Assembly: GCA_017395065.1 (NCBI GenBank)
Contig: JAFPWH010000033.1
Coordinates: 58,435-122,434 of the forward strand
DNA length: 64,000 nucleotides
From: Clostridia bacterium
GTDB lineage: Bacteria > Bacillota > Clostridia > Christensenellales > Aristaeellaceae
Reading direction: 5' to 3'
In this document: positions 49,615-57,704 of the stretch, one piece after another
Layout of the letters: each line of letters begins with the position of its first letter
Numbering within the stretch: position 1 is the stretch's first letter
Notes under the pieces: generated by a model
Told to the model about the DNA's origin: nothing
The model's database searches: none
What the model saw: the letters and a program-made list of their open reading frames with translations, nothing else
Made by a program: the position numbers and the translations under genes

Positions 49615-51129
49615 TCAGGTGACCGTGACCGGCGTGCCGCCGCCGCAATTGTCGAAAATCCACTTCGCGTTCTCCACGGACAGGCGCACGCAGCCGTGCG
49701 AGGCCTTGCGGCCCAGCTGGCTGATGGTGCCGCGGCGAACGGAGCTTTCACTGCGCGAGGAATAGATGACCGAATGGAACAGTATGCCGCCGTCGATGGT
49801 CCAGGCATACCTCGCCCAGCAGTTGAACTCCTTGAAGTAATACCATTCGCTGATCCTGCCCGTATTCCAGAAGGTGCCCTTCGGAGTCGGTGTATCGTTT
49901 AGACCCGTCGAGCATTTGAAGGTCTTTACGGGCTTTTCGTTGAAGCCCTTGCCGTTCCATTCGTAGACGTAGACCCTCTGCGCGGACGTGCTGACCGTGA
50001 TTTTATATTTGGTCACGACGGTGTCGGACTGCGCTGCCCTTTGGGAATACAGCAGGCGCTGCGTCCTTTCGTCCGCGATGCCGTTTTGGGGCAGACCGTT
50101 TTTATACTGGAAATACTTGAGCGCGAGCTCCGTCTTCTGACCGAATACGCCGTCGCTCTTGCCGGTGGTCGTGCGCATATAGCCCAGCGTGATCAGGCGG
50201 TTTTGCAGGCGCTTGACCTCGTCGGTCTTGTCGTTTAAGCGAACGTCCTCCTTGTAGCAGTCGAAGCTGCCGCTTTCAAGCTCGTCGACGAGCTCCTGTG
50301 TCACGACGCCGTCGCTCACGAAAGGCGTGGATTCCGGCACGAAGCGCAGCGTCGGAGTGGGCGTGGGCGCTTTGTCGTATACGTCGATCACTTCGTTGGT
50401 TTCGGGGTCGATCGTCACGCGGGGCGTTATGGCCGGCGTCGGAGAAGGCGTGATCCACGGCCTCGTGGGCAAGGGCGTCGCCGTCGGGTGCGTCTGATAG
50501 CGCTTTTCCAGCATCTCGTGGACGTAAGTCTGCGCGAGCTTCACCGCTTCGTCCGTGCGGTTTCCGAAGCTGCCGTCGGCGCTGCCGCTCATAAAGCCGT
50601 ATAAAAGCAGCGTCTCCTGCAGGCTCTTTACCTCGTCGCTCACGACTCCGTTTGCAAAGGGCGTGGGCGAAGGCTGGGGATCCCTGATCGCGGAATTGGA
50701 ATAAATGGCGTCGATCACATAGGCGTCTGCCATGCCCGTCATTTCAAATCCGTTTACGTACTGGAAATATTTGACCGCGTTGGCGGTTTCCGCGCCGAAT
50801 TTTCCGTCCACGTTCCCATCGAAATAGCCAAGCTCTTTCAGGCGGTTCTGAAGGCGCTTTACGTCTTTCGAGCCGTTTTCGTCGGTGATACCCTCGTACA
50901 GGGCGGAGTTTTTGACCATGAACGGCGTGGGCGTCGGCGTAGGCGTGGGTGTGGGCGTCGGCGTAGGCACCGGCGTAGGCGTCGGGACCGGTGTAGGCGT
51001 CGCCATGGCCGTGGCCTGCGGAGAGCCGGTCACGAATACGATATCCGCCTGCGTCGTCTCTGCCGATGGGATGAGCGCTATCAGGCAGACCGCCGCGAGC
51101 GTTATCAGCATGTATACGAGTTTACGCAT
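49615..51129 (-). CDS. L,D-transpeptidase with three peptidoglycan-binding domains
   Basis: 504 residues from ATG at 51129 (GGAGGAAGAAA upstream). Signal peptide or anchor at about 4-22; Thr-Pro repeat at 44-69; PG_binding_1 domains at about 88-140, 165-205 and 305-350 (each with V..LQ..L..LGY...G..DG.FG..T..A); YkuD domain at about 375-504 with catalytic Cys near 480 in SHGCVRLS. It links or exchanges meso-DAP stem peptides in the wall. A second Pro/Thr linker separates domains 2 and 3. Overlaps the GH127 gene by eight bases. Confidence 0.93.
   Translation of the reverse strand: MRKLVYMLITLAAVCLIALIPSAETTQADIVFVTGSPQATAMATPTPVPTPTPVPTPTPTPTPTPTPTPFMVKNSALYEGITDENGSKDVKRLQNRLKELGYFDGNVDGKFGAETANAVKYFQYVNGFEMTGMADAYVIDAIYSNSAIRDPQPSPTPFANGVVSDEVKSLQETLLLYGFMSGSADGSFGNRTDEAVKLAQTYVHEMLEKRYQTHPTATPLPTRPWITPSPTPAITPRVTIDPETNEVIDVYDKAPTPTPTLRFVPESTPFVSDGVVTQELVDELESGSFDCYKEDVRLNDKTDEVKRLQNRLITLGYMRTTTGKSDGVFGQKTELALKYFQYKNGLPQNGIADERTQRLLYSQRAAQSDTVVTKYKITVSTSAQRVYVYEWNGKGFNEKPVKTFKCSTGLNDTPTPKGTFWNTGRISEWYYFKEFNCWARYAWTIDGGILFHSVIYSSRSESSVRRGTISQLGRKASHGCVRLSVENAKWIFDNCGGGTPVTVT
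50924..51002. repeat. Tandem repeat coding for the Thr-Pro linker
   Basis: About 80 bases of GGCGT(A/G/C)-type units repeated every six bases, coding for alternating Thr-Pro and Val-Pro in the L,D-transpeptidase. Likely to vary in length by slippage in multiples of six, keeping frame. Confidence 0.85.
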
Positions 51130-53038
51130 TTTCTTCCTCCACTTTTGCGGTAGCAAACTGGGCTATTCGGAGACGGGTTGCGCCGTAAGGGATCAGCTCG
51201 GCAGTGACCTGAGAGTTCTTTGCGCACTGCGGCTGTATGGGAATTGCGCCGGCGTCGTTCTGCTCCGCTGCCCAGGCATCGGTTTTGCAGACCCTCGCAA
51301 GCACTTTCAAGCAGGGAGCAGATGCATTGAACCCCGGTTGGGCGTTTTCGTCCGTCACCGCCTTCATGCTGCCGTCCGCCGCAAGGACGTATCTCCATTC
51401 GCCCTTGCAGGAATATTCTTTTGTTCCGTTTTCTTTCTTCGTTTCAGCCTTCAGGGGGAGCGCCATCAGAAGCGGCCCTATCTCCGCGGCGATCGACTGG
51501 CGGCTCCATTTGCTAAGGCGCACCTGCCTGGGCAGGATCAGTTTGACCGTGCTGTCGCTGCTCCACTTTTGGCGAAGGCACGCGGTCTCTCCCGCCCGCA
51601 CGGTCATGATCTCCCCATTGGGAAGGTAGATCATCGGGTTTACAGCCCAGAACGGAATGCGCAGATACAGCGGGAATTCCACGGGGCGCTTTGTGTTGAA
51701 ACTTATTTCCACGCTCTCGCCGAAGGGATAGCTTCCGCCGACTTCAAGCCTGACCGGCACGGAATCGATCACGTGGCTTAAGCTGCAGGGCGCATAGCTT
51801 ACGCAGCTTAAGCCGTCGTCGCTCGTCTCCTGCCAAAGAGAAGCGCAGAACCTGCTCAGGGCGCCCAACAGTTCCAAATAGCCCTCTCTGCCGAGGTCCT
51901 TCGAATAGACGTTTGCGTCTTCGACGCTGTTGTACCAGGCGTGTCCGCTTCTAAGGCAGCCGATCTGGTTGGTCTGCTGAAGCTGCTGAACCGAAAGATC
52001 GCTTTCGTCCAGTGCGGCTTCAAGCCCGTTGTAGGCGAGCTTTTCGAGAGCGTCCGGTATCTCGCTTCCGAAATCTCCCGCGTCCATCAGCGTCTCCATC
52101 GACAGCATGGCTTCGGCGATCGCCGCGGTGCTCACGCCCGCGGACGGATTGCTGCCGTTCAGGTGCTCGTCGCAGGTGAACATGCCAAGCGCCGTTCCGT
52201 GGTACTTCATCAGCTTTTCCCAGCCGTATTTAAAGCCGTTGAGCTCTTTGAACCCGCTCTTGAAAAGGCTCACGACGCCCGGCGCCTTCAGTCCGAAAGC
52301 CACGTTTACGCCGTGGGACTGATGATAATAGGAGGCGAAGAAGGGATGGTTTTCGCCCATCAGGCCGTTTTTCTCGGCGAGCATCCCCTCCTTCAGGCGG
52401 CCGAGGCTCATCGATTTGGACATGGGCTGAACGTTCGGGAAAGTGGAAAACACGTTCGTCCAGTCGATCATCTGGGCCTTGAGCTTTTTGCAAAGCTCCA
52501 ACAAGTATTTCTGTCCCGTGATGTTGAACAGTCTCAGTGCGATATAGATGTTGTCCGCGCACCTTGCGCAGGCTCTGCCCTCCAAAGGCTTTTGCGAAAG
52601 ATTCCTGTATTCGTACTTGAAGAAACCGTCCATCAGTACGAGCGCGCGCTTGTCGCCGGCGGCGCAGAAATAGGCGTACACAGCTCTCAGGATCAGTATG
52701 AGCGGCCAATAGTCGCCTTCCTCTGCCCCGTAAAACCAGCCGTCCTCGCGTTTCGACCGGATCAAAGCGTCCATGTATTCTTTTGTCTTTTGCTTGAGCT
52801 CCTCGTCGTCCAGCGCGTACGCCGTCGTGACGAGCGCGTCCAGCGCGTACGCCGCCCGTTCCCGGTCGGTGATGCGGTCTATGTCGCACGCCGGCCAGAG
52901 TTCGTTCAGGCTTTCTTTTACCGGCTCCTTCAGCTTTACGATCTGTGTCTTCAGCCAGCCCTCGGGCCTGATCCTGCCGGGGCTCAGCGCAAGTTTCTGA
53001 TTCTGTGTAAGCGGCGCTCTGTTGTAAAACGCTTTCAT
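51122..53038 (-). CDS. GH127-family (beta-L-arabinofuranosidase-like) protein, active-site residues apparently lost
   Basis: 638 residues. Overall plan fits the GH127/DUF1680 alpha/alpha barrel: LSPGRIRPEGWLKTQ, DGWFYG.EEGDYWPLILILRAVYAY, HGVNVAFGLKAPG, FTCDEHLNGSNPSAG, LEKLAYNGLEAALD, then a beta-sandwich region (PFGESVEISFNTKRPVEFPLYLRIPFWA). In active relatives the zinc site comes from a Glu-x-Cys after the 'G.P..G' loop and a Cys-Cys pair with the nucleophile; the matching segments here read GVSTAAIAE (301-309) and GREGYLELLGALSRF (383-397), without those residues. No signal peptide. Cotranscribed with an RNA methyltransferase and an L,D-transpeptidase. Confidence 0.8.
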   Translation of the reverse strand: MKAFYNRAPLTQNQKLALSPGRIRPEGWLKTQIVKLKEPVKESLNELWPACDIDRITDRERAAYALDALVTTAYALDDEELKQKTKEYMDALIRSKREDGWFYGAEEGDYWPLILILRAVYAYFCAAGDKRALVLMDGFFKYEYRNLSQKPLEGRACARCADNIYIALRLFNITGQKYLLELCKKLKAQMIDWTNVFSTFPNVQPMSKSMSLGRLKEGMLAEKNGLMGENHPFFASYYHQSHGVNVAFGLKAPGVVSLFKSGFKELNGFKYGWEKLMKYHGTALGMFTCDEHLNGSNPSAGVSTAAIAEAMLSMETLMDAGDFGSEIPDALEKLAYNGLEAALDESDLSVQQLQQTNQIGCLRSGHAWYNSVEDANVYSKDLGREGYLELLGALSRFCASLWQETSDDGLSCVSYAPCSLSHVIDSVPVRLEVGGSYPFGESVEISFNTKRPVEFPLYLRIPFWAVNPMIYLPNGEIMTVRAGETACLRQKWSSDSTVKLILPRQVRLSKWSRQSIAAEIGPLLMALPLKAETKKENGTKEYSCKGEWRYVLAADGSMKAVTDENAQPGFNASAPCLKVLARVCKTDAWAAEQNDAGAIPIQPQCAKNSQVTAELIPYGATRLRIAQFATAKVEEENA

Positions 53039-53041
53039 CGG

Positions 53042-54178
53042 CTACCTCCGCTTTTTTTTGCCGTTTTCAAACATATGATATTCGCATTCGATTCTTCCGT
53101 TATAGAACCTGCGCCTTCTCGACGCCGGCCTTCCGAATTCCCTTTCAAAGCCCATATCCGCGGTAAACACGCTCACGTCCCAACCGGGACAGCGCCGGGA
53201 AAGCTCGCCTAACTGCCTTGAAACGGCGTGGGAGACGCGCCTGTCTCCGATCCTTTCGCCGTAAGGGGGGTTAGCGATGATCATGCCGGCCTCACCGCTC
53301 AGTGCGACGTCTCTCAAATCTGCGACGTTCAATTCGATCCTGTTTGACAATCCGGCCTGGCGCACGTGGCGCTTTGCGAGCTCTATGGCCTCGGGGTCTA
53401 TGTCGCTGCCCGCGATGTCGATCGGTCTTTGATAGCACTCGTCGTATCGGCTCTGCGCCTGCCTTCTTGCTTCTTCGAGCTCTTTTTTGTCCACAAAGCC
53501 CCAGCTTTCCATGGCGAAAGCCCTTCTTAAGCCCGGGGCGCGGTTTAGCGCTATGAACGCGGCTTCGATCAGGAGCGTACCTGTTCCGCAGCAGGGGTCG
53601 TACAGCGGCTGCCACGGATGCCAGGCGCTGGTCAGCACGAGCGCTGCCGCGAGCGTTTCCCTGAGGGGCGCTTCGCCGTTCCAAGTGCGATAGCCGCGCT
53701 TGGAGAGCGGCTCTCCGGAGGCGTCAAGGCTTACACATACACAGTCGTTTCGGATATCGACGTCGATCTGCACCGCGTCGCCGTCCTCCGGCATACGGCT
53801 TAGCTTATAGTAGGCACACAGCACGTCCGCTACGGCTTTTTTGGTAATCTTCTGGCAGTCGGACGGGCTCATCAGCGTGCTCTTTACGCAGTGGGCGCGG
53901 ATGTTGAAGGCGTTCTCCCGGGAGAGATAATCCGGCCAGGGTATCTCCTTTACGCCCTGAAACAGCTCTTCAAAAGTTTTCGCCTCGAATTCGGCGAGCA
54001 CCAGATGCACGTGATCGGCCGTCCTCAGCCAAAGATTAGCGCGCATCGCCGTGTCGAAGCCGCCCTCGAATTCGGCGCCGCCGATGCTGAGCACCTTCAC
54101 GTTTTCCGCGCCGATCCGCTTTAAATCTCTGCCGGTCAGGCCTTCCATGCCGAACGCGGCCGAGGCAATCCACTTCAT
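53042..54178 (-). CDS. THUMP-domain class I RNA methyltransferase (RlmL/YpsC type)
   Basis: 378 residues. N-terminal ferredoxin-like and THUMP domains (about 1-160), then a Rossmann methyltransferase domain with LYDPCCGTGTLLIEAAFIA (SAM motif), GSDIDPEAIELAKRH and the N6-adenine or N2-guanine type active site ANPPYGERIG. KRGYRTWNGEAPLRETLAAALV is typical for the RlmL/YpsC group that makes m2G in 23S rRNA. First gene of the long 54-36 kb run, with its own promoter. Confidence 0.93.
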   Translation of the reverse strand: MKWIASAAFGMEGLTGRDLKRIGAENVKVLSIGGAEFEGGFDTAMRANLWLRTADHVHLVLAEFEAKTFEELFQGVKEIPWPDYLSRENAFNIRAHCVKSTLMSPSDCQKITKKAVADVLCAYYKLSRMPEDGDAVQIDVDIRNDCVCVSLDASGEPLSKRGYRTWNGEAPLRETLAAALVLTSAWHPWQPLYDPCCGTGTLLIEAAFIALNRAPGLRRAFAMESWGFVDKKELEEARRQAQSRYDECYQRPIDIAGSDIDPEAIELAKRHVRQAGLSNRIELNVADLRDVALSGEAGMIIANPPYGERIGDRRVSHAVSRQLGELSRRCPGWDVSVFTADMGFEREFGRPASRRRRFYNGRIECEYHMFENGKKKRR

Positions 54179-54208
54179 ACCATTTCACCCCATAGTTTCG
54201 TACATTGC

Positions 54209-54237
54209 ATTATAGCACGCATCGGCCCATTATTCAA
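54209..54237 (-). promoter_or_regulatory. Promoter of the RNA-methyltransferase operon
   Basis: Minus strand TTGAAT at 54237-54232, 17-base spacer, perfect TATAAT at 54214-54209. Confidence 0.75.
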
Positions 54238-54267
54238 TAGAATATTCATTAAAATTTTATAGTTTTC

Positions 54268-54308
54268 ATATTTTAGTAAAATATATAGCCGGCGTCATGG
54301 TTTATAAT
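54268..54308 (+). promoter_or_regulatory. Palindrome and -10 box upstream of the GH2 gene
   Basis: ATATTTTAGTAAAATAT (54268-54284) is a perfect palindrome around a central G. It ends where the -35 of the TATAAT at 54303-54308 would lie; there is no good -35 hexamer, so the promoter may need an activator or be blocked by a repressor here. Confidence 0.55.
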
Positions 54309-54342
54309 ATACACAAATCCATTTAAGCAGCGGAGGCCGATC

Positions 54343-56607
54343 ATGAAACATCTACTTAACGGAACCTGGAACGTGAGCGGTTCTGACCGTCTGGACCCCA
54401 CGAAGCGCCTCGAAATGACTGCCCTGGTCCCCGGGAACATAGAACTCGACCTGCATCGGAACGGCATCGAACCCGACCCGTTCTATTCGGACAACGAATT
54501 TCTATACCATAAGTACGAAAGATGGGACTGGGAATTCAAAAGGTCCGTCACGATCCCTCGTTTTGACGCAGAACGCGAAGAGTTGTTCCTTGTTTTCGAA
54601 GGGCTGAGCTGCTTCGCGGAGGTATATTTCGATGAAGAGCGCATTTCGCCGCCCCTGGCAAACGCGCTTATCCCGCACACCATCTGCCTGTCTGGAGAAC
54701 AAAGCGCGAATATGAAGTTCGAACCGGGCAGGACGGGCGTTTTGAAGGTCGCCGTGAAAAGCACGATGCTTTCCGCGATGGACAAAAGCACGGCCGACGG
54801 CGAAAGCTACCCGATGAACGTGACCGCCTGCGAGTATTCCGACGAATACACCTTTCTCAGGATGCCCGCGCATTCCTTCGGCTGGGACATCATGCCCCGT
54901 TTCCTCTCCGCCGGTATGTGGCGGGACGTGTATTTTGAAGTCAGGCCTGTAAACCGCATCGACCAGACGTACTTCGTAACCCGCGGGCTGAGCCGGGATC
55001 GGGCGAACATTCTTTACAAATACAGGCTGAAGCTGAAAGACTGTGATCTTAACGCGTACAGGATCAGGATCTATATCGACGGCGAACTGAAAGAAGAAGC
55101 GCCCGTGCGCTTTACGGGCGGCGAAGGAAACATCTACATAGACCGTCCGCGCCTTTGGTGGCCGCGCGGGTACGGCGAAGCCGCGACTTACCGCGTGCAC
55201 ACCGAACTGCTCTATCGCGGCGAGGTCGTTGACACAAAGACAGAGACCATCGGAATAAGGCAGATCGAGATCGTTCACAAAATGGCTTCAGGCGATGAGG
55301 GCGAATTTCTGATCAAAGTCAACGGCTGCCCGATTCTCGCAAAGGGCTCCAACTGGGTGCCGCTGGACGCTTTTCACAGCCGGGATCCCGAGCGCTATGA
55401 GAAAGCTGTCGAATTGTTCACCGGCAGCAACTGCAACATCATGCGCCTGTGGGGCGGAAACGTGTACGAAAGCGACAGGCTGTTCGAGCTGTGCGACGAA
55501 AACGGCATCCTCGTCTGGCACGATTTTGCATATGCCTGCGCGATCTACCCGCAGAAAGACACCTCCGCATTAAAGGCAGAGGCCGACTGCGTGATCCGCC
55601 GTCTGCGCAACCACCCCTGTATACTGCTCTGGGCCGGCGACAACGAGATCGACGAAACCTACTGCGGCAGGAATTACGTGAGTGCCTCCAACCGCTACAA
55701 CCCCATTTCGCGCGAAGTACTGTCCCAAAGTGTGAGAGAAAACGACCCTTACCGCATGTACCTGCCCTCAAGCCCGTATATCGACAAGGGCGTCGCGCGC
55801 TACGAAGTGCCCGAGCAGCACCTCTGGGGTCCGCGGGCGTATTACAAGGACGACTTTTATCGCCTTACGAAGGCGCATTTCGTGAGCGAGTACGGCTATC
55901 ACGGCTGCCCGTCGATCGGGAGCTTGAAGCGCTTCATCCCCGAAGATCAGCTGGACGACACGAAGAAGAGCGCCTGGCGCTGCCACAGCGCCGAGTACAC
56001 GCTTCTGTATCACCGGGGCTACGATCGCAATCAGCTGATGCTCGACCAGGTGGAGCTCATGTTCGGTCAGGGTGATCGTACGCTCGAAGAGACGAGCTTT
56101 TTAAGCCAATTCACGCAGGCTGAAGCCCTCAAGTTCATGATCGAACAGACGCGCATTCACAAATGGCGCAGGACCGGCCTGATCTGGTGGAACATGCTCG
56201 ACGGCTGGCCGCAGATATCGGACAGCATCGTGGACTGGTACTTCGTCAAAAAGCGCGCCTACAACGCCGTCAGGCGCGCGCAGGAGCCGATCAGCGTGAT
56301 CGTGGACGAGGTTTCGGGCTGGTACCGGCAGGTGTTCCTGTCCAACGACAGTCTTAGAAGTGCCGATGTGTGCGTCAGGATATACGACGCGGATAGCGGC
56401 GAAACGCTGTTTGAAGGCGAATTTGCTTCCCACGCGAACGAGCTTGAAAACATCGGCGAGTTCCGCGTAATGCCCTCAAAAAAGCAATTGCTTCTGATCG
56501 ACTTTACCGTGAACGGCGAAAAGCATAAATCGCATTATCTTTGCGGTTATCCGCCCTTCTCACCCGAGGACGCGGCGCACTGGGCAAAACGGATCGACGA
56601 GGAATAA
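54343..56607 (+). CDS. Glycoside hydrolase family 2, beta-mannosidase type
   Basis: 754 residues, no signal peptide, so it acts on imported oligosaccharides. Sugar-binding jelly roll (about 5-200), immunoglobulin-like domain (about 205-310), TIM barrel (about 315-620) and a C-terminal sandwich. Acid/base E435 in LLWAGDNEID and nucleophile E516 in FVSEYGYHG; NWVPLDAFHSRD and RLWGGNVYESDRLFELCDENGILVWHDFAYAC are typical for beta-mannosidases. The catalytic motif is GDNE where most mannosidases have GNNE. Ribosome binding site gcggagg. Three bases before the peptidase gene. Confidence 0.92.
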   Translation: MKHLLNGTWNVSGSDRLDPTKRLEMTALVPGNIELDLHRNGIEPDPFYSDNEFLYHKYERWDWEFKRSVTIPRFDAEREELFLVFEGLSCFAEVYFDEERISPPLANALIPHTICLSGEQSANMKFEPGRTGVLKVAVKSTMLSAMDKSTADGESYPMNVTACEYSDEYTFLRMPAHSFGWDIMPRFLSAGMWRDVYFEVRPVNRIDQTYFVTRGLSRDRANILYKYRLKLKDCDLNAYRIRIYIDGELKEEAPVRFTGGEGNIYIDRPRLWWPRGYGEAATYRVHTELLYRGEVVDTKTETIGIRQIEIVHKMASGDEGEFLIKVNGCPILAKGSNWVPLDAFHSRDPERYEKAVELFTGSNCNIMRLWGGNVYESDRLFELCDENGILVWHDFAYACAIYPQKDTSALKAEADCVIRRLRNHPCILLWAGDNEIDETYCGRNYVSASNRYNPISREVLSQSVRENDPYRMYLPSSPYIDKGVARYEVPEQHLWGPRAYYKDDFYRLTKAHFVSEYGYHGCPSIGSLKRFIPEDQLDDTKKSAWRCHSAEYTLLYHRGYDRNQLMLDQVELMFGQGDRTLEETSFLSQFTQAEALKFMIEQTRIHKWRRTGLIWWNMLDGWPQISDSIVDWYFVKKRAYNAVRRAQEPISVIVDEVSGWYRQVFLSNDSLRSADVCVRIYDADSGETLFEGEFASHANELENIGEFRVMPSKKQLLLIDFTVNGEKHKSHYLCGYPPFSPEDAAHWAKRIDEE

Positions 56608-56610
56608 GGT

Positions 56611-57651
56611 ATGAACATCAGCGAATTCGGCATACAGGTCGGTTCCCTTCCGCACGGGCCGCGAAACCTGATCAGCGACGTCGCGGGCGTCACGGTCGGC
56701 CACGCGACGATCGACGACGAGCGCAGCAAAACCGGCGTGACCGTCGTGCTCCCCTGCCCCGGCAACGTGTTCAGAGACAAGCTGATCGCCGCAAGCTATG
56801 TGCTGAACGGCTTTGGCAAGACGCTGGGCCTCGTGCAGATCGACGAGCTCGGCACGCTGGAAACGCCCATCGCGCTCACGAACACGCTGAATGTCGGCCT
56901 GGTGCACGACGCGCTGGTAGAGTATTCCATCGGTGTTTGCAAAAAAGACGGAACGCCCTTAAGAAGCGTAAATCCCGTTGTGTGCGAATGCAACGACGCC
57001 GCGCTGAACGACATTCAATTGCGCGCGGTAAAGAAGGAGCACGTCTTCCGGGCCATCGAAAGCGCAAGCGCCGATTTCGCCTTGGGCGACGTGGGCTGCG
57101 GCAAGGGTACGACCTGCCACGGCCTGAAGGGCGGCGTAGGAAGCGCAAGCCGCCTGATCCGCTTCGGAAACGACACCTACACCGTGGGCGTGCTCATGCA
57201 GACCAATCACGGAAGGCTGAGCGACCTCATGATCGGCGGAGAACACACAGGTCAAAGACTTGCACATCTGTTGGAGAGCGGAACGCCTGACAAGGGCTCC
57301 TGCATAACCGTCGTCGCGACCGACCTGCCCGTTTCCTCCCGGCAGCTCAAGCGCATCATCAAGCGCGCCGCCGTCGGTCTCATAAGGAACGGTTCTTATC
57401 TCGGGCACGGCAGCGGCGACATTTTCGTGGGCTTTACCATCGCAAACCGCCTCTTTGAGACGGACGAGCCCTTCAGAAACGCCCGCTTCCTGAACGAGGA
57501 CCTGCTCGACGAAGCTTTCCGCGCCTGTGCCGAAGCCGCCGAGGAAGCAGTGCTGTCCTCCCTTCTGAACGCCGAAACGGTAACCGGCTTTGGCGGGACG
57601 AAGAGATACTCTCTGCGCGAGTTGTACGATAAGTTCGACGTTCCAAAGTAA
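56611..57651 (+). CDS. DmpA/P1-family (S58) self-processing aminopeptidase
   Basis: 346 residues. Ntn-type hydrolase that cleaves itself before the nucleophilic serine; the expected site is G229-S230 in PDKGSCITVVATDLP. Family landmarks: LISDVAGVTVGHATI at the N-terminus, ALTNTLNVGLVHDALVEY, VGCGKGTTCHGLKGGVGSASR, LMIGGEHTG and GHGSGDIFVGFTIAN. Releases N-terminal D- or beta-amino acids from peptides. Ribosome binding site gaggaataagg from the end of the GH2 gene. Cytoplasmic. Confidence 0.93.
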   Translation: MNISEFGIQVGSLPHGPRNLISDVAGVTVGHATIDDERSKTGVTVVLPCPGNVFRDKLIAASYVLNGFGKTLGLVQIDELGTLETPIALTNTLNVGLVHDALVEYSIGVCKKDGTPLRSVNPVVCECNDAALNDIQLRAVKKEHVFRAIESASADFALGDVGCGKGTTCHGLKGGVGSASRLIRFGNDTYTVGVLMQTNHGRLSDLMIGGEHTGQRLAHLLESGTPDKGSCITVVATDLPVSSRQLKRIIKRAAVGLIRNGSYLGHGSGDIFVGFTIANRLFETDEPFRNARFLNEDLLDEAFRACAEAAEEAVLSSLLNAETVTGFGGTKRYSLRELYDKFDVPK

Positions 57652-57667
57652 GCGATTCCTGCCTTCC

Positions 57668-57704
57668 CATGACCGGAGCCCAGGCGGTTCCGGCCATGCG
57701 TTTT
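57668..57704 (+). terminator. Probable terminator of the GH2-peptidase operon
   Basis: Hairpin CATG-A-CCGGA (57668-57677) / TCCGG-C-CATG (57689-57698), then CGTTTTA. It overlaps the region just after the convergent ABC gene stop. Confidence 0.65.

Noticed and set aside
50924..51002. Short-period repeats as a possible CRISPR or regulatory array
   Set aside because: The period is six bases without spacers and it encodes a Thr-Pro linker in frame.
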